This document shows, piece after piece, positions 39,225 to 50,266 of a DNA stretch of 64,000 nucleotides (positions are counted from its first letter, which is position 1; each line of letters opens with the position of its first letter). Under the pieces are notes generated by a model. That model saw nothing but the letters and a program-made list of their open reading frames with translations, searched no databases and was not told the origin of the DNA. The DNA lies in the NCBI GenBank assembly GCA_020205615.1, contig CM035168.1:128846795-128910794 (forward strand). Direction: 5' to 3'. Made by a program: the position numbers and the translations under genes. Origin of the DNA: Panax quinquefolius (taxonomy: Eukaryota > Streptophyta > Magnoliopsida > Apiales > Araliaceae).

Positions 39225-41829
39225 CCAATCATGTTTGATGATAAAGCATATAATTTGTAATAATCTTATTCATTTATTAATAAAAGTATTAATTTATTAA
39301 AGGCTTTTAATTATCTACTACGATCTGCTTTTTATAATATGTGATAAACCCATAGTTTTAAGCAACGCTTTTAGAATAATGATGATGATCATTCTAATGA
39401 GATCTAAATTCTAGAAAGCTTAAAACTAAAATAGTTCCCAATCATTGGATTACTAAATTGGGGATTAGTGAATCCGGATAAATTGGTACATCGCTGTTTG
39501 CTTCATTGGATGAGGATGATTGATCTCATGATCATTTGTGTGGAGACACTAAAGCAAAGTATGTAGGTGCTTATTAGAGAATAAGTTCAACGAACGTGGC
39601 TCGCTAAGGAATACCTAATGGAGTTTTATTTGCTGTCAATAGAAATTCTGTAGTGATAGTAGACAAGTAATCCTTGGACTTGAGATCATCATAGTATCTT
39701 GTGTATGATGAGTTATACTTTGACTTATTCCTTAAGACCCTTAGGGTATATCAAAGGGTATGCTTGGGTATAATAAGTCAGTACATGGAGATAATGTATG
39801 ATCAATAAAGAATCTACCACTTTAATAAAAGAAGAGAAATGTCCTATGTGATTCGATAAATGACAACCCAAAGAGTCCTCGGTTGTGGCGTAATGAAATT
39901 AGAAAAGAGTTTCTAATTTGCATTATTTGGAGTTGTGCATTTAAGAGTCGAAATACATATAATTAAATAAAATAAGACTTGACAAGAATTCCATGTCTTA
40001 TATTTAATTGGGACATCAGTATGGTGGAAGGATTAAATTGCATTTGCAGAACTATTTACTCAAAGGTTCTTTTATGATTAATGTTGAAATCTATATTATC
40101 CGGAAAGTCGTTGATCGCTAGGAGGCTTATCCCTATTGTAGAATAAATATTATTTATTTAAATAAATTAATTGTTTAATTTATTTATTTAAATAAGATTA
40201 GAATTGTTCTAATTGATTTATTCACAATAACCGGGCTTAATATGGAGAACCCAAAGAATCACACCATAAAAAGGAAAAATAATTATTTAAGAAGTTAATG
40301 GCATAATCGTAATAATATGTTATGTATATTTAATTTAATCTATGATGATAGAATAAATTAAATAGCTTAATATTTATTATTTAATATTTTAGAAATATTA
40401 AATATAAATTAATAAGAGGAGTCTTATTAATATTATTACAATTATTATTATTTTAATTTCTAAAAGAGTTTAGGAATTAATTTAATATAAGTACTCTCAT
40501 TTATTCCTAATAAGATTAGGAGGTTAAATTAATTAAAAGAGTTTAATTAATTATCCCTAATAAGATTAGGGAGCCTAATTAATTAAAAGAATTTAATTAA
40601 TTAAATAAACCCAATTCCTTAGTTGTTAAGGTGGGTTGCCCACATCTATAAATAAGAGGAGTCTTATTATGGGGGTTGGGGGTTATTGACTTTTACAACG
40701 ACATAATTCCAATTTGTTGGAGAGTACGCCCTTTTTCTATAGAGATAGGAAAAACTAGGATTTGAGCCAATACACCTTCTTCTTGAATTTTCTTCTTCCT
40801 TGGTGGATCACCCTGAGGCCAAACATATGGGTGGCTAACGTTGATCAAAAGGAAGGAACAAAACCGGTGTGGATTCAAGTTGACGCGAAAGGATTTGGAG
40901 GTGAACTTGTACCTGAGGAAGCTCGATCTTCAAGGGTATGATTTTATTCTTTATCTTTTCGTTTAATTAATAATTATGCATAAAGGGTGATCCAGGTATA
41001 TGGTTTGTAAATTTTTAAACTCTGATTTTACACGCTTCCGTATTTTTTTGCAATTTGATTGCGCACATGAATATTACAAACCTAACACTTTGGGGATATC
41101 TCCAAAGTCAGCAGAGATCCGATCAGAGATAGTCCAATCTGGAAGAGAAGAGATTTCGGGTCCCGTAACAAAAAACCATTTTTCGTGCCAACCCTTGTTG
41201 CTTGAAGGGGTGTCCATCAGGGATCTCTTCTCGAATTTGGAGTTTGGTCGAGGAGACTATTTGCTCAACATTTTGAAACCTCGTTTCGGACCCACCTACC
41301 GAGAAGAGGGTGAAAAAGATGTCGTATTGACGATGGAGGAATCCCTAATTAAATCACATGAAGGTAATGAATGCCGAAACGTGGATATAAGAATTAGAAA
41401 CCAATCTGGCGAAACCCACTCCTACGAACCCTAGGAGAGGTAACGACGAAGGTATGGGAGGGTGTATTTAATCCCCTTTTCAAGGAAAGTGACTGGCATA
41501 GCGACCCAACCATCCGGTCGATGGTACATATGTTCTTCAGGAGCAGGAGCCTTTATAGCATACATATCCGGAATCTGATAGCGAGTCCGGAGGATACGTA
41601 TCTCAGATTCCGGGACGGTGGAGGGGATATTGGCACGAGGAAACTGTTCCCCATCCTTGAAGAAATCGGAAGATGGTGGAGAAGGAATCAGAGGCGGATT
41701 CCTCCCCATGGTTGCTGTAGATTGGGGGTTTAAACTCGAACCCTCTTGGTTAGGGTTAGGATTGGGGGAAACGGTGCCGACGGGAGTCACACGAATGGGA
41801 GAATTTTGGTTAGAGTTCACGGTCACCAT

Positions 41830-42270
41830 TGTTGAAATTTCAGAAAAAGAGAAGGAAGTTCGGGAAGGAGAAGAAAGCTCAAAGGTTCAAAGTTCAAATT
41901 GGCGGTGTAAAACCGCTGTAATTGGTAAAGTTTATCCGTTATAATCGATTTGCCAGATGAAGTTACTGAAGGCAAAGACATTAAATGTTAGTAATGATGA
42001 GAATTCAAATGGGAAGCGTCTGGATCAATTCTTAGACATTTTATCAGATTGGGCCTCTCAGTTGGATTTTCGGTTTTTAAACCGTATTGTTAATTCAACT
42101 TTATCGACCGGGCCTTTTACTACGGACATTCAATCATTACATGTCTCATCTTATGGACCAAATTGGGTATGTCTCAATTACTTCCTGTTATGAGCCTTTA
42201 GTTAATTCTAATATCATGGACCACTTATTGTTTTCTATTAAACATTCTGTTCAACAAAAACTAGGGGCAA
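41830..42270 (+). other. Tat#1 region between antisense gene and 3' LTR, with polypurine tract
   Basis: It must include the antisense gene's promoter on the minus strand. The purine-rich AAAAACTAGGGGCAA (42256-42270) ends exactly at the LTR start TGTTGGG, as expected for the plus-strand primer. Short open frames here have no recognised motif. Confidence 0.65.
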
Positions 42271-42935
42271 TGTTGGGTCATGATATTTCTCTCTTTGCCG
42301 TAGTAAAGTAAGTTGGGCTTACTTATTAAATTAATCCATTGGGCCTTCATTATTTAACCTTGAAAGTCACCTTGGCCTACCACCATATTACTTTATTTAA
42401 TCCTATAAGACCAAGATTCGGTTCATTGGATTAACCCATCATATCATTTAATATCTATTACTTTGACCAGTAATGATGAATAAGCATAACGAGTAAATGA
42501 CCAAGACAATCTGCCACGCATTAATGTGGATGTAAATATAGCCTACCATCAGATAAAAATGATGACCAAATGTAGTGAGTAGATCGCAGCAAAGCGTGGC
42601 GGGACCCATCGATCACGGGGTTGTGTCGAGGATATAGTGGGTGGCACGATAAACCGGGCAAAGAGAGTATCACCTATCAACCAAGTCTTCACAAACAAGT
42701 ACGTTCACATTCATATTCATACATACACACTACTGAGGATTATGATCTCTCTCAATACACTAGACATTACATCCTCCATTTGTTAACATTGTGAACACGA
42801 CACGACTCTCACGCTCGAAAGCTATCTCCTGCCATCCACCATCAAAGCTTGTGGTGTTTATCGTGTTTATCATGCGTAATCGAAGATTTTACGTGATTGG
42901 AGAACGCTTCTGAAAGAGAGATCTTGGCGTTAACA
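42271..42935 (+). repeat. 3' LTR of Tat#1
   Basis: 665 bp, TGTTGGGTCATGATATTTC to GGCGTTAACA, homologous to 11682-12329. It is followed at once by GTAGT (42936-42940), the same five bases that precede the 5' LTR. Confidence 0.88.
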
Positions 42936-43038
42936 GTAGTAAAGACTTGGAACAAACTTATAACCAATTTTCATTACCAAATATCTCCACAAACAAAAGT
43001 AAAATAAAAATAAATTACTAACAAAAAAACACATTTAA

Positions 43039-44065
43039 CTAATCAAGGGCATTAGGACCAGTACAGTAATTCAACACCGGTTCTAAACCCACTGCACCAA
43101 GTACTTCCGTCTCAACCCATGCATATTATACGTGGCACCATCCGCGTCCTTCATCATCTGCCCCGTGTATGAACCACCTCCTCCTGTTCCATATATACCC
43201 TCGTACAGATCCGCTATCTCAACCGGGAAAACCGGGTCAGTACCCGCGTACCAAGCGTTCACCAATGGGTTCGTCGCCATCTCAGCAATCTCATGCCCAA
43301 TCACACTTATCATTCCATCAACCCCTATGTCACCGTTCGGTGACTTTACCGGCTTCAGTCCCGCGATATATTCTGGTACGGCGAAGGGTACGCGCACGTA
43401 CCCGGGCACAACTTGACGGAGTTACCCACCCAGGCGTACGGTAGTGTGTACCCAACGATTGATGGAAATGTAAAGTAGTGGAACCCACAAACATTCTGGC
43501 AGTAATCCTGGACGTACACGTCATCCGAAGTAAGCAACAAGTAGACACCACCTTTCGGGTTGATGGGTAAGGGTCGGGTACTGGCTGTGATGGCACTTTT
43601 AATCACAGACTGTATAGATAACCGAGTTAGAGATTTACCGTGAGAGTAAAAGCGGTCATTTTTCTCCGTACCCAGGTGAACCGTACGGGAAATGTTGGCG
43701 CCGGTCTGGACCGTGTAGAGCTGAACCGTTTTCCACCACCCGAAAACGGAGGGGCGACTCCAACCGCCGCCGGCGGAGATCGAGTTGATGAACTCGCGGA
43801 TGATCTTCTTCTGGGAATTCTGCCACCTGCCGTACCAGATGATATGGACGGTAATGTTGGCGGTGAGAACAGGGCCCATATGGTACCGGAGTTTGACGAA
43901 CTCCGATGAGCCTTCGTATTTTTTGGAGCTTCCGAACTGGAGTTCAGTCTTAGAGGCGTTCATGGTTTGGTTCGGCCATGGACGCCATCCGTCGGAGAAT
44001 GACAAGAAGAGGAAGACAGATGATCGTACAGTGAGAGTGACCCGGCAGAGGGTACCCTCGCTCAT
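43039..44065 (-). pseudogene. EXORDIUM-like (phosphate-induced family) protein gene, broken
   Basis: A single-exon gene of the EXORDIUM/EXORDIUM-like family, extracellular plant proteins linked to growth and sugar/brassinosteroid responses. From 44065 a hydrophobic leader (VRSSVFLFLSFS) precedes DGWRPWPNQT. Then come the family blocks NITVHIIWYGRW, SAGGGWSRPSVFGWWKTVQL, GGVYLLLTSDDVYVQDYC and KLCPGTCAYP. There the frame shifts by one base (about 43395). The next frame gives FAVPEYIAGLKPVKSPNGD, IGHEIAEMATNPLVNAWYAG and EGIYGTGGGGSYTGQ. At 43083-43085 a conserved Trp codon reads TAG, and one more base seems lost just after it, before CTGPNALD and the family's stop (43039-43041). Either a pseudogene or a gene with consensus errors. 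Confidence 0.88.
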
Positions 44066-44253
44066 GTTAGCGGGTAGCTAACCGAGTAACGTATGAAGTT
44101 TTAGTGCATGTAAGACAGTAAGAGGATGAGTCGTGTGTAGATTATATATTGATATTTGATACTCCATAATTTGACGTTTGTAGTAGTAGTAGTAGCTTAG
44201 GCCTTTGGGCCATTGAATTACGGGTAATGGAGGACAGATAGATTCTTAAAGTG

Positions 44254-45218
44254 GATAAGGGTTAATTAACATATCACATATTATCCCTATACTCTGACCG
44301 ACCAATTAAATACCAAATAAATTTAGGTAGGTCATACTAGCGAAGGAATTCTGCCTCTCTCCTCCTAAGATTATTCTCACATCTTAATGAGGATCATATC
44401 CCTAAGCTCGATACCAACCGCGACGCCTCTAAAATTGGTATATCGCCACCCATCTGGGGCCGCCACTTACATGGTACATAAATTCAAATACGATTTACTA
44501 ATATAATTGTCGCAGGTATAATACTGACATAAACCGTGAGTTTGAATACAAATATTGTCTACTAGATATTATACAAACTCAAAAGGAGTCCTCATTACAA
44601 CTATTATCACACTATTTCACGTAATAAATGAGGACTACTAATGCTATCCTCCTGGACCATTACATCGTTCCTCGACTGTCTCAAAAATTTATGTTCTCAT
44701 TTCTCAAGAGAACAAATGAAAGAAAAGTGAGCTCAACTAGCCAAGAAGAAATATTACGACTAAGATAATGCAGAATAAATTATCATTAGTTTTCAACAAT
44801 GTTAAACCGATAAAATACAATGTACAACCAGTTTAATCTGCGCAATGGAATAAGCAATCCATTAAAAGAGTCAAGTAGAGAATAAAGTCTACTATCTTTT
44901 AGGTTTTAAAAGGTTTTCATCAATTTTATCATTGAGACTCATTTTAATAAATAAACCACCACATCTAATCATCCTCGTATCACCTGGCCAAGGATTTTCA
45001 TCAAATTATCAATGGTCATGACTATACCGAATCACCCCCGGTCATAATCATACCAAAACTATCCATCATCGCATTACAAGCCATCGAGGACTTTTGTCAA
45101 ATCATTTATATCAAGTCACGATATACCGAATGATCCTCGGTCATAATCATACTAAGTTCATCTACGCATCGTAAGCCAAAAGATAACATAATATAACATG
45201 AGGATGATGACAATGATC
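44254..45218 (-). mobile_element. Truncated S2 chromovirus: leader, primer site and part of LTR
   Basis: 44254-44418 matches the untranslated leader at 55831-55993, with the primer site TGGTATCGAG (44407-44416, minus strand). 44419-45218 is the first 800 bp of an S2 LTR (CGCGACGCC start). The rest of the LTR is replaced by an S1 solo LTR, and the internal region is missing on the left. It lies about 190 bp upstream of the EXORDIUM-like start codon. A (TAG)n run is at 44180-44196. Confidence 0.75.
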
Positions 45219-48018
45219 AGTAAGACCCCAAAATTTTTTAAATAAAAAGGAATTTCCTTTATTTATTATTTTGAAATAAGTAAGGTTGATTTGATTAATG
45301 TGGATAGTTAAGGGTTAAATACGCAAATATTTCAAAATAAGCAAAGTGGTTATAAAATATTCATTTTTGTCTGGGAATATTCGTTTGGTCGTGGAATATT
45401 CAGATCGTTTTAGAATATTCGTTTGGTCGTGGAATATTGCATCGCTTTGGGAATATTCGCACGACGCCTTACAAATGGCCATGTGTGAGCCCATAACTGA
45501 AAGCGATTGGATGAGGAAAACGATAAAGTTTGGGTGGTTATAAATAAATCTGCAGTAGTTGTTACAAGTTAAGACTGTTGGAATACCTTGGTTAAAATAC
45601 AAGAATACGCGCGTGGTTGCATAAAGAAAGCGCAGATCGCATAAAGATTGTTGAATTATCGATCCTTACGTAAGATGGCACTACTCAATAATTTTCACAA
45701 AGAAGTTATCGCTCAATATTTTATTTTATCGATTCAATAAAATATTTTATATTTTATTGAATATAAAATATAAAATAATTGTATATTATTTTATATTATT
45801 ATTAAGGTTGATATTTTATATTATTGTTGTTCAATATTTTCACCGCACAAGATTTCCCATTATCGATCAATAATTCATATTATTTGAATAATATTATTAG
45901 ATAACATTATTGGCAATGTCTAGAAAGTTCGCTTCAAGGAGAGGTTTGGTCACCTAATTGCGGCCAAGAAAGAGAGATCCTTATCGAAAGCCCCCCTTTC
46001 TCGAACTACTCGTCATTCATAATTGTGATTACGTAATATTATTTGTGAATAATTAATTATTGATTCATATGATAAGGAAATATTTATTTTATATGAATAT
46101 AAATGATGGATTTATTTATGTGGTTATTAATGAAGGAATTAATGTTGAGGTGTTTTATCAAGATTTTATCTGGATTGGAGGTATTAAAAATTAAATCGGG
46201 GTTTTGAGATATATTGTGGGGGGTTATAATTTTTAATCCACCGTTGGATTGTGGTAATTTTTGGATATGTTATACATACATAAGTTGAGTATATGTCCAC
46301 AAATTTTGAACCGTTAAAATGAACGAATGATTTGTTATGAATTTTAAGAGGTGTCTGATTCGGAAATTAGGGTTATAATTGATTTTGGTGGAAAATTCTA
46401 GAATTGAGTGGGCCCCACTTGTGGTTGGTGAAAAATGTGCTGAATTTTATTTCAAATGTGGTGGGTGGCAATAGAGCGAGTAAAGCCATCGTGCAAAGCA
46501 GTCAAGTCCGGCTTCATACGGGCTAACATTTTCCTATAAATAGAGGGCTAAGTTAGAATTAAAAATCACACCGTAAACAAAGTTTTCTCTTTCTCTCTAT
46601 ATTATTGAGTTTATTTTGTGAGTATTTAGATACTTTGAGAGTCATTGCTCAAGACAAGTTTCATTCAACATCACTTCCGACCTTTCCTTCCAAGGCATCG
46701 ATTCTTTGAGGTAAGTGGATATTATTTTTTCGTAATGATATTATTTCTTCAATATCATTATCTTTGAAATGTCGATCCGAAATTTTATCAAATTTGGAAC
46801 TTTTTCATGCTCGGGGTTACTTATTCATGAGTTACTATTCACGAGTTACTATTATTCATGAGTTACTATTCACGAGTTACTATTCACGCAGTACTATTCA
46901 TTAAGCGTGAAAATGTTTTTTGTGGAATTTCTATCTTTTGTGTGTGAGTTACTATTCACGATATCTCAAGACTATTCACGATATCTGACAGACTATTCAC
47001 GATACTTGACTATTCATCGAAAAATAAAATTTCTTCTTTTTCGTCAAAATATCTATTTTGGATACTATCTTTGATCAGATCCATGTTTTGATTATTCTTG
47101 AATTTTACACCACTATGATTATTTTTGAGGTATTGTTGGACATGGATAAAACCAAGTACTAATCCTTAATCCTTAATCCTTGTCATTTTGTTTCAATTGG
47201 ATTCGTTTCTTTAAAAATATTTTCATCATCCTCGCCTCAAATGATGATATTATTGAATATCTTGGCCCCAGAAAGGCAAAGATGAATGATTTTCAAGAAT
47301 ATCTTTGGCCCAGTAGTGCAAAGATGAAGCAGTGTTTAAATGAATACGACCGATCGATGAATATCTTTGGCCTTTAGTGCAAAGATGAACAGTGTTGAGA
47401 TGAATATGACCGATTGATGAATATCTTTGGCCCGTAGTAAAAAGATGAATATTTGATTTGAGATGAATATTGATTGATGTTACAGGATAAAATATTGATG
47501 ATGGATCGTTAAATTCATAGATTATAGTAGATTTCATTCTCACGTAACTCTTCTATGAATTATTATTTCATTGCTGAATATTGATCCGAAACTTGTTGTC
47601 TATTGTATTCTATCGATTTTTTTTCCGTTGGAGACTAACGATAATTTGTTGTATATTATCTTAGTCATAATATTCTTCTTGGGCTAGTTGAGCTCACCCT
47701 TTTCCTTGTTGTTCCATTTTCTTCTCGTGGAGGCGAGAATGTAATGGTACTAGCTCGTGGGTATGGAATGAAGGTTCTAGAGAGAGTTGTTTAGTAGTTC
47801 TCACCATTTTTGTAAAATAATGTATCAATAATTATGATGGGGATTTATTTGCGTGTGGATATTGCCTAGAAGACAATATTATATTTAAACTCATTAAGAT
47901 ATATTGTCGTATTTCACACCTACATTTGTATTATTGAAGTTGTAGTTTGCTTTTTTGTACCATGTATTTGGCGCATTCGAGAATGGGTGTTGTGTATACC
48001 TATTTTGGGGGCGTCACA
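45219..48018 (+). repeat. S1 solo LTR, plus orientation (S1#4)
   Basis: About 2.8 kb, from (T)GTAAGACCCC-like start to GGGGGCGTCACA at 48018; reverse complement of the other S1 LTRs. A TATA-like CTATAAATAG is at 46534-46543. Downstream of it lie GTGAATAGTAACTC-type repeats (about 46810-47010) and CATCTTTGCAC-type units (about 47255-47460). Flanks do not show a target duplication (TGATC left, GTGTT right), so it may be a rearranged copy. Confidence 0.85.
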
Positions 48019-48513
48019 GTGTTCATCAGTTGGGCTATTTGGCAGGGAGTTCATATATATATATATATATATATAAATTTAAAATTTGAAAAATATTACA
48101 TTAATTAAAGACATATACCACACTATAATTCACCATACTATTATTGAACAATTAATACATATTCAATCATCAACACATATCCAACTATCAAAACATCGAG
48201 CTAGTCCGTACTAATTTCAAAAAAAATCGATAATTTTTTATTTTTAAATATCTAAAAAATTCCAAACCACCAAAAAAACTATTATTCCATACCCAAAAAT
48301 TATCATAATCATGTATAATTAGTTAACTTTACAAAAGATGTAAAATACACACATCAAGATAGTTGTTACTAATTTTAAAAAAATTCGACAAAGTTTCCTT
48401 TAAAAATAGGCATCCAGACAAATATAAGCCTGTATATAAAAGTTACAATCATCCATACATATCCAAACCACAAAAAAAAAAAACAATTATTCCATACCCA
48501 AAATCATCATAAC
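48019..48513. other. Unassigned AT-rich stretch between two LTRs
   Basis: It matches neither LTR family. It contains an AT microsatellite (about 48054-48075) and two diverged copies of a stretch with ATTATTCCATACCCAAAA (about 48255-48305 and 48463-48510). No coding region. Possibly a host remnant or part of another repeat. Confidence 0.5.
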
Positions 48514-50266
48514 TGTGACGCCCCCAAAATTAGGCATACATCACCCATTTTGGGTCGCCACTTACATGGTACAAAATTCAAATACAACTTACTAATACAA
48601 CTGTCGTGTACAATACGACAAAATATAATTGTGAGTTTGAATACAATTATTGTCTACTAGAGATTATACAAACTCAAAAGGAGTCCTCGTTACAATTATT
48701 AACACACTATTTCATAGAATAGTGAGGACTACTAATGCTATATCCTCCGGACCGCCACCCGCTCCTCGACTAGTCCCTCGCTATGTTCTCATTTTCAAGA
48801 GAATAAAGTGAAAGAAATGGTGAGCTCAACTAGCCCAAGAAGAAATATTATGACTAAGATAATGCGTAATAAATTATCGTTAGCCTTCAATGTTGTTAAA
48901 CCGATAAAATATAATATACAACAAGTTTAATCTGCAATGAACAAGCAATCCATTAAAAGAGTCAAGTAGAGAATAAAATCTACTATCTTTTATGATTTAA
49001 AAGTTTTTCATCACTTTTATCGCCGAGACTCAAATTTAATAAATAATCCACATCATCCTCGCACTACTACGCCAAGGACATTCTATTGTGGTCACGACCA
49101 CAAATTTCACGACTACGGGCCAAGGATATTTTGTGTATTCATCAATGGTTATGATCATGCCAACAATCGCCCATCAATGCACTACGGGCCAATGAGAACT
49201 TTTACCACATCATTTTTACAACATTACGGCCATGATTACATAACCGAATAATTCCTCGATCATAATCATACCAAGTTCATCTATGCACTATGTGCCATGA
49301 GATGACTTTCAACAAAATATAAACATGAGGATGATGACAATGATATAAGAATTCAATAAAACAAGTTCAAGAATTATTTTATCCAGAATTATTAACGCTC
49401 AAATTATCAACACGACATTGTTTTGTAGAGTAAAATTCAAGAATGATCGTAAGAATATTTCCATAAAAGATCTTTGGATGAAGCTTAAATATCAAGGATA
49501 TTCTACTAATTTCATGGAGTATATAGAAGTCAAAACTTTAACCAACCGTGAGTATAATAAAGAATGGAATAACAAAAGAAATCACCCATGTATGCAGATT
49601 CTGAGATATAAAAGTTATTCCAATGTAATAATAAATAACGGAACCAGTCAGCAAATTTTTGTACCATACGATGTTCCAAATGTAATAATAAAGAATACAA
49701 TAATAAAGATTTTAACCAGTCCCACAGAAAGCTAATGTATGTAATGTTCCAACGGAAAATAAAGATGTAATAATAAAAACGGAACCGTGTTCGATGTATA
49801 AGACAGATAGGATGTTCCAACGGAATAATAAAGATGTAATAATAGAAGAATGTCACCACGTATAGGTATTCCAGATACAAAAGTTATTCCAATGTAACAA
49901 TAAAGAAATAGAATAATGTAAGTTCTTTTCTTGAATACAAAAGAATAATATCCCTTACCGTAAAAGAAATCAATATAAAAGTAGTTAAGTAAAGAATACT
50001 TTTCTTCTATCTCTATAGTCTCTCTCTATAGTTTCTCTCTCTCAGAGTTCAAATAATTGTAAGAAAATAATGAAAGAATGAGCTTTTATTTATAGAAAAA
50101 TGGAATGCATAGTAACTAACTCATGAATGGTCCAGATTGATTTACTTTAATCTGACGGTCCATATTTAAAGCAAAATCTTTTAAATAAAATATAATATAT
50201 TCTATTTATAATCTAATAAAACGAATAACTTTATAAAAGATTTTACTATGCAAATACTATGCAGGC
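48514..50266 (-). repeat. S2 LTR, truncated at a second S2 LTR
   Basis: Starts TGTGACGCCCCCAAAATTAGG. It has tandem 'TTCCAATGTAATAATAA' units (about 49560-49910), a TATA-like box near 50088, and ends at TATGCAGGC where another S2 LTR begins. Confidence 0.82.

Larger units (their letters stand above)
30636..41087 (+). mobile_element. Solo LTR, probably Ty1/copia, itself split by S1#2
   Basis: Starts TGAAAGTAATATGCAC (30636) and ends ACAAACCTAACA (41087). CTTTG flanks both sides (30631-30635, 41088-41092). Without S1#2 it is about 1.9 kb. It has a plus-sense TATA-like CTATAAATAAGAGGA near 40648 and no coding region. The end (GCTTCCGTATTTTTTTGC, then CCTAACA) resembles copia LTR ends; the family is a guess. 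It lies inside the Tat antisense gene. Confidence 0.75.
28885..41829 (-). pseudogene. Tat#1 antisense gene (aORF), split by a nested insertion
   Basis: It starts at 41829 (MVTVNSNQN) with a Pro/Asn-rich N terminus. Then comes a domain like the 'putative gypsy type transposon' family seen in Tat antisense ORFs (PAPEEHMYHRPDGWVAMPV, about 41500-41560). It runs on, with at least one frame change near 41431, to about 41093, where the solo LTR interrupts it. It resumes at 30635 in the same phase (ERVKEMADFLKKILPKEW). Two likely introns follow: 30454-30531, and roughly 29470-29575. Between them is a Pro/Ser/Lys-rich, low-complexity stretch (29627-30450). After them is a charged coiled-coil-like segment (EVESEEEALRKENAIL, 29104-29450). 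The TGA is at 28885-28887. Function unknown; such ORFs are a known feature of Tat elements. Confidence 0.8.
11677..42940 (+). mobile_element. Tat-lineage Ty3/gypsy retrotransposon (Tat#1) with nested insertions
   Basis: The element proper is 11682-42935, flanked by identical 5-bp duplications GTAGT (11677-11681 and 42936-42940). Its order is 5' LTR, pol remnant (24718-27440), tandem array (27627-28455), antisense ORF (28885-41829), purine-rich tract (42256-42270) and 3' LTR. An antisense gene and tandem repeats near the 3' LTR are known traits of Tat/Ogre elements. Insertions at 12355-24717 and 30636-41087 add about 23 kb; without them about 8.4 kb is left. gag and the start of pol are missing. 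The different outer flanks of the two LTRs, plus the shared GTAGT, argue that they are one element and not two solo LTRs. Confidence 0.85.

Noticed and set aside
41000..41434. 144-codon plus-strand frame
   Set aside because: It lies opposite the Tat antisense gene and partly in the solo LTR; the minus-strand frame carries the family motifs.
43132..44081. Several plus-strand frames over the EXORDIUM-like gene
   Set aside because: GC-rich shadows of the minus-strand gene.
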